Shown: in pieces, positions 46,084 to 53,785 of the stretch | Layout: each line of letters begins with the position of its first letter | How positions within the stretch are numbered: position 1 is the first letter of the stretch | Source of the DNA: JAPOUP01 sp965203605 | GTDB lineage: Bacteria; Pseudomonadota; Alphaproteobacteria; Rhodobacterales; Rhodobacteraceae | Reading direction: 5' to 3' | Length of the DNA: 64,000 nt | Assembly: GCA_965203605.1 (NCBI GenBank) | Contig: OZ241902.1 | Location: 1,922,001 to 1,986,000, forward strand | Position numbers and translations under genes: made by a program | Notes under the pieces: model-generated | What the model was told of the DNA's origin: nothing | What the model saw: the letters and a program-made list of their open reading frames with translations, nothing else | The model's database searches: none

Positions 46084-46500
46084 TCATGATGCCGCCGCCA
46101 CGCCCGCGATGAGGTGAATCCCCGCCGCGAAGCTCGTGGCGGTCCTGTCACAGCGTGTCGCGATCGCCCGGAACTCCCTGGTTCCGGTGAGGAAATTCTC
46201 CACCCGGTGCCGCCATCCATATCTCTCCCGGTCGTGCTCCCGTGGTTCCGTCCGGTTCCGCCCCGCCGGGATCACCGCCCCGGCGCCTCGCCCCTCCAGA
46301 TCCTCCAGCAGCCAGTCCGCGCCGGACGCCCTGTCGCCGGCCAGGGTCCCGAACCGGAGGCCATCCAGAAGCTCCGGCACGCCCCTGAGGTCGTGCGCCT
46401 GGCCGGGAAGGATCGTGAACCGGACCAGGCATCCATGCGCGTCCACGACCGCCACGGCCCTGCTGGTCAGGCCACCCCGGGAACGCCCGGTTCCCTGTCT
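46084..46500 (-). CDS. IS427-type transposase, second frame (OrfB)
   Basis: The C-terminal catalytic half: GRSRGGLTSRAVAVVDAHG-type start, second Asp in TLAGDRASGADWLLEDL, and Glu in YGWRHRVENFLTGTREF. It is translated through frameshifting from OrfA; the left boundary is approximate. Confidence 0.75.
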   Translation of the reverse strand, partial: RQGTGRSRGGLTSRAVAVVDAHGCLVRFTILPGQAHDLRGVPELLDGLRFGTLAGDRASGADWLLEDLEGRGAGAVIPAGRNRTEPREHDRERYGWRHRVENFLTGTREFRAIATRCDRTATSFAAGIHLIAGVAAAS

Positions 46501-46841
46501 TTCGGCCCCCCTTCCGCGCCCGCCGCCTTCCGGTGCGTCTGGACGACCGTGCCGTCGACGGACACGTGCTCAAGGCCGGACCCGTCCGACAACACATCGG
46601 AAACACGCCCGGAAACCCCGGAAAGCGCCCGGCGGCGGAACCGCCTGGAGACGCTGTTCCACTTTCCGAAGCGCTCCGGAAGGTCGCGCCACGGCGATCC
46701 CGCGCGGAACCGCACGGGCACCGCCCCGCCGAAGAGGCGGTTGTCCGCCGCGGTCACTCCCGGGTCGGTCTTCCTGCCGGCAGGGATGTTCCCGGTCCGC
46801 GCCCACATGGCGTCGGTCAGCACCGTCCTGTCCGCATTCAT
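46467..46841 (-). CDS. IS427-type transposase, first frame (OrfA)
   Basis: About 124 residues starting MNADRTVLTDAMWARTGNIP. It contains PVRFRAGSPWRDLPERFGKW and the first catalytic Asp in HVSVDGTVVQTHRKA. A programmed -1 shift near the end is expected to join it to the second frame. Confidence 0.8.
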   Translation of the reverse strand: MNADRTVLTDAMWARTGNIPAGRKTDPGVTAADNRLFGGAVPVRFRAGSPWRDLPERFGKWNSVSRRFRRRALSGVSGRVSDVLSDGSGLEHVSVDGTVVQTHRKAAGAEGGPKDREPGVPGVA

Positions 46842-47345
46842 CGTTCTGCCCGCCCATGTTGCCTGTGCCGCCTTTCCGGCGCGCGTTGTGGGGAGAATGC
46901 CGTCGGCTGGCCAGATTGTCAACAGGCCCTAATTTGGATCATCCCTCGCCTATCTCCGGTTGACCCCGCCGACATTATGCTCGGACGTATGGCCGCAGGT
47001 GCTGGAGCCGTGGAAAACGCGGACGCAATCCTGGAGCAGCTCAGGGAGAACTTTGGCCTCAACGACCCACTCATCGTTCAGTACGTCAAATACCTCAGGA
47101 ACATCGCCCTGTTCGACTTTGGGCTTTCCACGGCGACATTTCCAACAGAGGTCTCATCCCTGATCGCTCGTGCGCTCCCCTGGACCATCGGATTGATGAC
47201 GCTCTCGCTGCTCATCACGTTCTTCATCGGAAACCTGCTGGGCGCCTTGATGGTCTGGAGCCACACACCGAGACTGGTGCGTGTCGCGATCCCGGCCGCG
47301 ATGGTGTTCACCTCAGTGCCTCCGATTCTCAGTGGTCTTCTGTTA

Positions 47346-48762
47346 GAGCCTCTTGCACAATTATCGCGGTTCGGTCGGCCGCGGCAAGCCTTTCGGTTCC
47401 GCCAGGGTCGTGACACCGGATCCGGTGGGTGCCCGGGGCGTCCGCACGGCCCGAGGTGTGGCGGAATGCCGCAGTCTGTGGCCCATCGGGCGCCGTCCGC
47501 GCATGGCTGGCCGCGCCGTCCCCTCCGGGGCGGCGTCCGCGGCGGACGGACCTGCCGGAACCGGTGGTGTCAGATGGTGAGCCGCATCAGCTGTTCCACC
47601 GTCAGGGCCAGCACGCCAAAGAACAGGTGGCAGGCCACCCTGTCGTGCCCACGGACACGGACGTGCCGGGCGCCGTACGGGTCCCTGGGGCGGAGTTCAC
47701 GCGCCCGCCGCTGGAGCGCTGCCGATGGCGGACGCGATCATGGCGGATGTGGCCCGCTTTCCGCTGCGCCAGAGCCTCTTTCCCGAGGCGCTCCTTCAGG
47801 GCCGCGTCCATCAGTTGGTGACAGTGGTCCACCCGCAGCGCCGTCATCCCCGGCAGCGGGATGGCGGCCTGGCTGTCGTGCAGCGAAGCGGAGGTGAGGA
47901 TGCAGCTGATGGGGACGTCACCGTCGGCAGCGTCGATATGGAGCCTGTACCCCCTCCAGCTCTCTTTGTACCCCCTGGCGTTGCGCTTCGTCCCGGTGTC
48001 GCAGGCCTTCGGCAGCCCGTCGGCCATCTCCGTGGCGGTCATCCCGTCCGGCGGCCGCCGCTCCAGCCGGGTCGGCTCCCTCGGCACCTCCTCCCCCTTT
48101 TTCGGGCGTCCGCGCTTTCGCTTCGGTTTCCCCTCCGGCTTCGGCTTCGGCGCCGGCCTCTCCCGCCCGACGGTCGCCGGCGGGTCCCGCGATATGTGCC
48201 CGACGACCGAGCCGGAACAGTCGGCGCGGCCCGGCGCCTCGTGCATCCGCTCCGGCAGCCGGGTCTCCGCGAACCAGGGGAGGGCCCGGGAGAAGGCCGG
48301 TTCGCCGGGAACCTCCGACACGCGGGACCAGCCGACCGGACGCCGCAGCGTCGGGTCGTACAGCAGCCGGCCGGTCAGCACCACCGTGGCCGGCATGTCC
48401 CACACCGCCTTCGCGACGAAGGCCCGCGCCAGCGCCCTGCGGTCCGCGGGAGGGTTGCCGACGCCCCGGTGGCTGTAGTGGACGTGCCTCCCGCCCTCCA
48501 CCATGTCCAGGACGGCGACGGATTTGCCGTGCCTCACGCCCAGCGGGCCGACCTCCCCGGCGAGGGACGGCGGAAGTTCCCCCTGGAAGCGCCGCCAGGC
48601 ATCTGATATGGATGATCACAGGGACATGGAGCCGTCTCCCTGCATGTTGTGGCTTTCACACCTGCTTCATACCAGAGGGATGGCTCCATATCCATACCAG
48701 CCATCAGAAAAAGCGCCCGTTTCCGAAAAAACCGCCTGATCGGGGAGTTCTGCAAGAGGCTC
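47346..48762 (-). mobile_element. IS-A copy 3 (defective)
   Basis: 1417 bp, about 90 bp shorter than copies 1 and 2. Ends GAGCCTCTTGCACAATT and GAGTTCTGCAAGAGGCTC. It forms the left border of the composite. Confidence 0.88.
47580..48627 (-). pseudogene. Transposase of IS-A copy 3, inactivated
   Basis: Four lesions are visible against copy 2: codon 4 CGA is TGA; a deletion removes about 30 codons between MDAA and ALKERL, probably through the repeated GACGCGGC; the catalytic Glu of SSVERVNS is Gly (SSGGRVNS); and a 1-bp loss follows in the next codons, shifting the C-terminus. The last two are shared with copy 4. Confidence 0.85.
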
Positions 48763-48763
48763 A

Positions 48764-49111
48764 GAAGACAAGGCAGCCACTGAAGCCCTGAAACCAGAGC
48801 TGCTGACTTCAGTCTGTGATCAAGCCACATCGTTCTCTACAGAGAAACTTAGAAACTGGTTGGACATTGAAAACCATGCTCGAACACTGGCTCCAATGAT
48901 GGGCATTCACCCAGAAACTTTCGAGAAGGCCAAGAATGCAATAGGAGCTCAGAAAGCGTCATGCGCGATCTTCATCATGCTACAGCTTGGACAACGCATC
49001 AGGGATTTTGGAGCGTATTTTCACAGTATCACTCTGGGGCAACGCAGAGATCGGTTTGATCCGTTAGCTTTGGTCAAACGACTGTCTGGAACCAACGAGA
49101 AAACTATCTAA
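48764..49111 (+). pseudogene. repC: C-terminal fragment of a RepC-like plasmid replication initiator
   Basis: About 115 codons open from the IS junction to a TAA at 49109-49111. The sequence ALKPELLTSVCD, LRNWLDIENHARTLAPMMGI, HPETFEKAKNAIGAQKASCA, IFIMLQLGQRIRDFGAYFHS follows the pattern of RepC C-termini in repABC plasmids (W.D....A..L..MLGI.P..W..A...MG...A......IL.R...I...G.YL). IS-A copy 3 removed the N-terminus. The assignment is by pattern, not by search. Confidence 0.65.
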
Positions 49112-49112
49112 T

Positions 49113-49128
49113 GTCCACCGCGGTGGAC
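49113..49128. repeat. 16-bp perfect palindrome, copy 1 (parS-like)
   Basis: GTCCACCGCGGTGGAC, a perfect palindrome, begins 2 nt after the repC-like stop. repABC plasmids carry 16-bp palindromic centromeres of the general form GTnnnCnGCnGnnnAC near repC. A second identical copy lies 121 bp on. Confidence 0.75.
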
Positions 49129-49249
49129 GTTTTGCCGGAAGCCAAACATACGGCAGCGACATCTTTTTTCCAAACGCTACACTGCGTCCGTGCCACGACA
49201 CATTTGAGGGCTACTGCTTAGCCACTCAATTTTTGCCGGACCAGAGGAT

Positions 49250-49265
49250 GTCCACCGCGGTGGAC
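49250..49265. repeat. 16-bp perfect palindrome, copy 2 (parS-like)
   Basis: The same GTCCACCGCGGTGGAC, here extended to an 18-bp palindrome TGTCCACCGCGGTGGACA. Two exact copies in 150 bp are not expected by chance and point to a ParB-type binding site or operator. Confidence 0.75.
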
Positions 49266-49634
49266 AAGTGGCCGAAGAACGATCGCCTGTCGAAATCGCG
49301 CAGCCAACAAAAGAGCTCCGCGATCAATTTGCCACTGTATTGCGAGCGGCTCGCTCTTGGGTCCAAAGTAGATAGGGCGACGTTTTGTTCCAAGGCACCG
49401 TGCCGACACGCCCCAGAGACCAAAGCCGAAGCGTCTTGGTCATCAATGAACCCCGCTATACAGCGGTGATAAGACTCGCTCAGACCACCGTGCACCTGAA
49501 CTTCTCAAAGGTCGCTTACAAAAACCTTTCGTTGAACATATGCAAAGTGGCCTCAGAATGTTTGATCCGCCAGCATTATCTTCCCGGCGAGCACTACAAA
49601 ACCGATCCATCATTTGAAGCTCTGGCCTAGCGGA
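49266..49634. other. Unassigned stretch downstream of the palindromes
   Basis: Short frames on both strands (plus 49385-49630 ending HYKTDPSFEALA; minus 49495-49226) show no recognisable motif. GC content is lower than in the flanking IS copies, in keeping with plasmid-derived DNA. Confidence 0.4.
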
Positions 49635-50147
49635 TCACATCAGTGAAAGACGTTCTTCGTCGTCCACGACACTAAGGACGCAACCTTCGCTGCTCCAGTT
49701 CCACAACACGATGTTGAAGTCCGATGCTGACGCGCCCTTCGCAAAGCTCCTGATCAGAAGTCCTGCGAACCCATCAGCGATGAGGCTGCCGGCGAAATCC
49801 TGCGTCGGCACCGTTAGGCTGTCGAGCATCTTCATGCGCCACGCTGGGTCGGCAAGCATGGCCTCCGTCATTCCGTATTGCTCTAGACCGCCCTGATTGC
49901 AGGTATCGAAAATTGGGCCGAGATCGGCGTTGTAGGACACGAGGATCGTCGGTTGCAGGCTACCGACCTGGTTGGCCTCTCGGAGAGCCGTCGTGGGATC
50001 AAGCGCCGTATAGAGGGCAGGGAGGCCCTTGGCGTTAAAGCGTCCTCCATAGAGTTCCGCGCCACGTCCCGAGAGAGGCTCTCGCGCATAGACCGGGTTT
50101 AGCGCCCGATAGAGCGGTCCTGTGTAGCGGCTATCCTTCAGAGGCAT
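49635..50147 (-). CDS. RES-domain toxin (second system)
   Basis: 170 residues. RES pattern: YRALNPVYAREPLSGRGAEL, YGGRFNAKGLPALYTALDPT (Arg, with the typical GGRxNxxGxPxLY), TALREANQVG (Glu) and SLIADGFAGLLIRSFAKGAS (Ser). The start overlaps the end of the antitoxin gene. Family members degrade NAD+. It belongs to the classical RES subtype with GGRFN.., unlike the one at 25.4 kb. Confidence 0.9.
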   Translation of the reverse strand: MPLKDSRYTGPLYRALNPVYAREPLSGRGAELYGGRFNAKGLPALYTALDPTTALREANQVGSLQPTILVSYNADLGPIFDTCNQGGLEQYGMTEAMLADPAWRMKMLDSLTVPTQDFAGSLIADGFAGLLIRSFAKGASASDFNIVLWNWSSEGCVLSVVDDEERLSLM

Positions 50148-50497
50148 CAGGCGAAGACGCCTGCGTCAACTGCGTCGATGTACTCCAGAACCTGCTGTGC
50201 TTTGCCTTCCTGAACGAGTTGCATGGCAGTCCGGCCATCAAAGCCGGGCAGTGGCTCTGACCTGTACCACGCATAGGCCATCAGTTCCGACCCAAAACGC
50301 GGTTCGACTTTGTTCAGTACCTCTACCAGTTCGCGTAGGCGGCGCTGTGTCTTGTCCGAACTGATGCGGGCTCGCCTCTGTAACGCGTCCTTGCCCAAAC
50401 CGACGGTCAATACGATTTCCTCTGCCGAAGTGCGCAAGGCTGCAGCGATCTTGCGCGGTTCGAACTGCCCAGCTTCAGCGAAGTTCGTGATGTGCAT
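50147..50497 (-). CDS. Antitoxin Xre/MbcA/ParS-type (second system)
   Basis: 116 residues. An N-terminal HTH-like part (FEPRKIAAALRTSAEEIVLT) precedes the DUF2384/MbcA domain: LRELVEVLNKVEPRFGSELM, AYAWYRSEPLPGFDGRTAMQ, LVQEGKAQQVLEYIDAVDAG. Codes just before the toxin, stop and start overlapping. Likely autorepressor. Confidence 0.9.
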   Translation of the reverse strand: MHITNFAEAGQFEPRKIAAALRTSAEEIVLTVGLGKDALQRRARISSDKTQRRLRELVEVLNKVEPRFGSELMAYAWYRSEPLPGFDGRTAMQLVQEGKAQQVLEYIDAVDAGVFA

Positions 50498-50729
50498 GAC
50501 TTATGTTCCTACAGTGATACTGACGGTATATAGCGGCAGTATTGCTGACATTCAAGTTGACAAGAGGTACTGCGCCTTCGTTTCCCAATTTTATCCGTAG
50601 CACTGCATTGCTCTGAACGTCGGAAGTCCTCATTTTTTGGCCTGCAAAGTCGCAGGAGGCGCGTTTTAGTAAGCGTTCGGTAGAGGCGTGACGGCCTGTT
50701 TTGTGCCCGTTTCCAAGCTGTTTTTTTGC
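50498..50729. promoter_or_regulatory. Control region upstream of the second RES/Xre pair
   Basis: Contains AT-rich sequence around 50510-50600 that probably holds the TA promoter on the minus strand. No gene seen. It ends at IS-A copy 4. Confidence 0.4.
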
Positions 50730-52190
50730 GAGCCTCTTGCACAATTATCGCGGTTCGGTCGGCCGCGGCAAGCCTTTCGGTTCCGCCAGGGTCGTGACAC
50801 CGGATCCGGTGGGTGGCCGGGGCGTCTGCACGAGCCAAAGTGTGGCGGAATGCCGCAGTCTGTGGCCCATCGGGCGGCGTCCGCGGCGGACGGACCTGCC
50901 GGAACCGGTGGTGTCAGATGGTGGGCCGCATCAGCTGCCCGCCCGTCAGGGCCAGCACGCGGAGGAACAGGTGGCAGGCCACCCTGGCGTGCCCACGGAC
51001 ACGGACATGCCGGGCGCCGTACGGGTCCCTGGGGCGGAGTTCACGCGCCCGCCGCTGGAGCGCTGCCGGTGGCGGACGCGGTCGTGGCGGATGTGGCCCG
51101 CTTTCCCCTGCACCAGCGCCTCCCTGGCGAGGCGCTCCTTCAGGGCCGCGTCGCGGCGCGGGTTGGTGTCGGTGATCGCCACGCGCCCCGTCAGGTAGGC
51201 GTGGAACCCGATCTCCAGGGAATCACAGGCCGCGTCCATGAGCTCGTGGCAGTGGTCCACCCGCAGCGCCGTCATCCTCGAAAGAGGGATGGCGGCCTGG
51301 CTGTCGCGCGGCGACGCGGAGGTGAGGATGCAGCTGATGGGGACGCCCCATCGGCGGCGTCGATATGGAGCCTGTACCCCCTCCAGCTCTCCCTGTATCC
51401 CTTGGCGTTGCGCTTCGTGCCGATGCCGCAGGCTTTCGGCAGCCCGTCGGCCATCTCCGTGGCGGTCATCCCGCCCCGCGGCCGCCGCTCCAGCCGGGTC
51501 GGCTCCCTCGGCCTTTCCTCCCCCTTTTTCGGGCGTCCGCGCTTTCGCTTCGGCCTCTCCTCCGGCTTCGGCTTCGGCGCCGGCCTCTCCCGCCCGACGG
51601 TCGCCGGCGGGTCCCTGGAGATGTGGCCGACGACCGGGCCGGAACAGTCGGAGCGGCCCGGCGCCCCGTGCATCCGCTCCGGCAGACGGATCTCCGCGAA
51701 CCAGGGGAGGGCGCGGGAGAAGGCCGGTTCGCCGGGCACCTCCGACACGCGGGACCAGCCGCACAGGCGCCGCAGCGTCGGGTGGTGGCGCAGCCTGTCG
51801 ACCAACACCGTCGTGGTCGGCATGTCCCAGACCGCCTTGGCGACGAAGGCCCGCGCCAGCGCCCTGCGGTCGGCGGGAGGGTTGCCGACGCCCCGGTGGC
51901 CGTGGTGGACGTGCCTCCCGCCCTCGACAAGGTCCAGGACGGCGACGGATTTGGTGTGCCTCACGCCCAGCGGGCCGACCTCCCCGGTGAGGGAAGGCAG
52001 AAGTTCCCCCTGGAAGCGCCACCAAGCATCCGGTATGGATGATCGCAGGGACATGGAGCCGCCTCCCCGTATGTTGTGCCTGTAACACCCGCTCCATACC
52101 AGAGGGATGGCTCCATATCCATACCAGCCATCAGAAAAAACGCCCGTTTCCGAAAAAAATCGCTTGATCGGGAAGTTCTGCAAGAAGCTC
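50730..52190 (-). mobile_element. IS-A copy 4 (defective)
   Basis: 1461 bp, ends GAGCCTCTTGCACAATT and GAAGTTCTGCAAGAAGCTC. Right border of the composite, same orientation as copy 3. Confidence 0.88.
50930..52054 (-). pseudogene. Transposase of IS-A copy 4, inactivated
   Basis: Starts MSLRSSIPDAWWRFQGELLP. A frameshift near 51350 separates the N-terminal part from LTSASPRDSQAAIPL. It carries the same SSGGRVNS change of the catalytic Glu and the same following 1-bp loss as copy 3, but not copy 3's large deletion or early stop. Confidence 0.83.
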
Positions 52191-52712
52191 GTTAATGTGG
52201 ATATTCGCGGCGAAACTGCGGTGGTTTCCACTTGCCGGCGCCTACGGACTGACCGTCGAGCCTGGCTGGGATTGGTCATTCGCCACATCCGTCCTGCACC
52301 ACGGATTCCTGCCAGCACTCTCGATCGTCATCGTTACCTTCGGTTTCTGGGCACTTGGCATGCGCGGTATGATGATCACGGTACAGGGGGAAGACTATGT
52401 CAAACTCGCCGAGGCCAAAGGCCTGCGGCCGCGCACCATTCTCTACATGTACATGATACGCAATGCGATTCTGCCTCAGATAACGGCCTTCGCACTCAAG
52501 ATTGGCCTGCTTGTCGCCGAACAGGTGCTCGTCGAACGGATTTTCGCCTACAACGGCATGGGCAAACTCCTCTACGATGCGATGCTTGATCAGGACTTCC
52601 CCGTCATTCAGGGGGTGAGCTTCGTCATTATCCTGATGACGGCACTCGCAGTGTTTCTTGTCGATCTCGCCTACCCGCTCGTCGACCCCCGCATTCGTCA
52701 CGGGTCCGACAG

Positions 52713-53627
52713 ATGACTGCGGCCGCCAACCAGGCCCAAAGGCGTCGGATGCGTCGCTTCGACAATCCCTGGACGAATCCAAAGCTGATCTGGGGCACCG
52801 GGCTTTTGCTCGCGATCATCGCCCTTGGACTTCTCGGGCGGCTCTTCTGGAATCTCGATCTGGTCTTTACCGGGTCCGCCCCTCTCAAGCTTCCTCCGAT
52901 TGGATTCGAGAACCTTCGCGGTCAACCGGGCATCCCAGGGCATCCTATTGGAACGGACGGTTCAGGTCGCGATATGCTGGCATTGATCGTGATCGACGCA
53001 CCGAATTCGCTGCTTGTCGGGCTGCTCGCCAGCCTGATCGGCATGAGTGCAGGCATTGTCCTTGGCTTCACCGCAGGCTTCATGGGCGGACGCACCGACG
53101 ACGTGATCCGGGTCCTTTCCGACGTCATGATCACCATCCCACCCCTGTTGATTCTTGTGGTTTTCCAATCAGCCTTCGGAGACGTTTCCCTAACGATGAT
53201 GGCGCTTCTGATCGCCGGGTTTGCCTGGCAGTCACCAACGCGGCTGATCCGCGCCCAGGTGCTGTCGATGAAACAGTCAGGCTATGTGATGATGGCAAGG
53301 CTCTCGGGTGCCTCGACCAGCCACATCATGTTCAGGGAGATGCTGCCAAACCTTGTTCCCTACCTGTTCGGTAGTTTCATTGCGAACGTCACAACCTCGA
53401 TCGTAACCGCCGTCGGACTTGAGGTCCTTGGCCTCGGCCCACAGCGAATTCCCAATCTTGGGCATACGATCTATGACGCGATCAGTGCAGGTGCTCTGAT
53501 CCAGAACCTCTGGTGGTGGTGGGGAATTCCTACGATCCTGCTCGCCGTGATGTTCATCGGACGGCTGCTGGTCAATCTCGGTCTGGATGAGGTCTCCAAT
53601 CCACGACTCAGAAAGCTCAGACCATGA
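52713..53627 (+). CDS. dppC: Dipeptide ABC permease DppC
   Basis: 304 residues. Six membrane segments after an N-terminal helix. DppC features include HPIGTDGSGRDMLALIVIDA, the loop QVLSMKQSGYVMMARLSGAS then IMFREMLPNLVPYLFG, and GLEVLGLGPQRIPNLGHTIY. ATGA overlap with dppB upstream. Intact, though its partner is disrupted. Confidence 0.92.
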   Translation: MTAAANQAQRRRMRRFDNPWTNPKLIWGTGLLLAIIALGLLGRLFWNLDLVFTGSAPLKLPPIGFENLRGQPGIPGHPIGTDGSGRDMLALIVIDAPNSLLVGLLASLIGMSAGIVLGFTAGFMGGRTDDVIRVLSDVMITIPPLLILVVFQSAFGDVSLTMMALLIAGFAWQSPTRLIRAQVLSMKQSGYVMMARLSGASTSHIMFREMLPNLVPYLFGSFIANVTTSIVTAVGLEVLGLGPQRIPNLGHTIYDAISAGALIQNLWWWWGIPTILLAVMFIGRLLVNLGLDEVSNPRLRKLRP

Positions 53628-53785
53628 CATCTGGCGACCGGGACCGTCAATCCAGGCATGCCGCGGCAATCCGGCTCCGCAGATGCCGGGAAGGTCTGGA
53701 GACGTGCGGGATGCCAGAAACACGCTGGCCTGAAAGGGCTGGAGATCCAGAGAAAGCGGACATGGTGGGCGGACAGGGTCAATGA
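53624..53785 (+). CDS. Putative 53-residue microprotein between dppC and the ATPase gene
   Basis: The ATG at 53624 overlaps the dppC stop (ATGA) and its TGA overlaps the ATPase ATG at 53782 (ATGA). The product MTSGDRDRQSRHAAAIRLRR, CREGLETCGMPETRWPERAG, DPEKADMVGGQGQ is charged, soluble and has two Cys. I do not recognise it. The double overlap suggests real translation, but it may only be spacer. Confidence 0.45.
   Translation: MTSGDRDRQSRHAAAIRLRRCREGLETCGMPETRWPERAGDPEKADMVGGQGQ

Larger units (their letters stand above)
46070..46929 (-). mobile_element. IS5/IS427-group insertion sequence, complete (copy B)
   Basis: 860 bp with perfect terminal repeats GGGCCTGTTGACAATC. TA flanks both ends (46068-46069 and 46930-46931). 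It lies about 28 codons into dppB. Two overlapping frames encode the transposase, as usual for this group. Confidence 0.9.
47346..52190. mobile_element. Composite transposon bounded by two IS-A copies, carrying RES/Xre and plasmid-replication remnants
   Basis: 4845 bp between duplicated GTTA (47342-47345 and 52191-52194). IS-A copies 3 and 4 lie at the ends in the same orientation. The cargo (48763-50729) holds a repC-like 3' end, two 16-bp palindromes, an unassigned stretch and a RES/Xre pair. Outer ends are GAGCCTCTTGCACAATTA and GAAGTTCTGCAAGAAGCTC. The single outer duplication shows the whole block inserted as a unit in dppB. Confidence 0.85.
45986..52716 (+). pseudogene. dppB: Dipeptide ABC permease DppB, interrupted by two transposons
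   Basis: Three exons-like pieces: 45986-46069, 46930-47345 and 52195-52716. They join in frame to a normal DppB: LRIPSGYLVNRMVTLLLTIW, IAATLIWIIPRLSPVDPADI, then ...SGLLLMWIFAAKLRWFPLAG and the DppB core YVKLAEAKGLRPRTILYMYM. Insertion 1 is IS427 copy B (TA duplicated); insertion 2 is the 4.8-kb composite transposon (GTTA duplicated). The start may be GTG 45986 or TTG 45995. The stop overlaps dppC (ATGA). Not functional as it stands. Confidence 0.9.

Noticed and set aside
49113..49265. CRISPR-like direct repeats
   Set aside because: Only two copies, each a palindrome, with a 121-bp gap and no cas genes; a partition site or operator fits better.
47346..52190. Two independent single IS-A insertions in place of a composite
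   Set aside because: Only the outer ends share a duplication (GTTA); the inner flanks of copies 3 and 4 do not match each other or the outer ends, and both copies share lesions.
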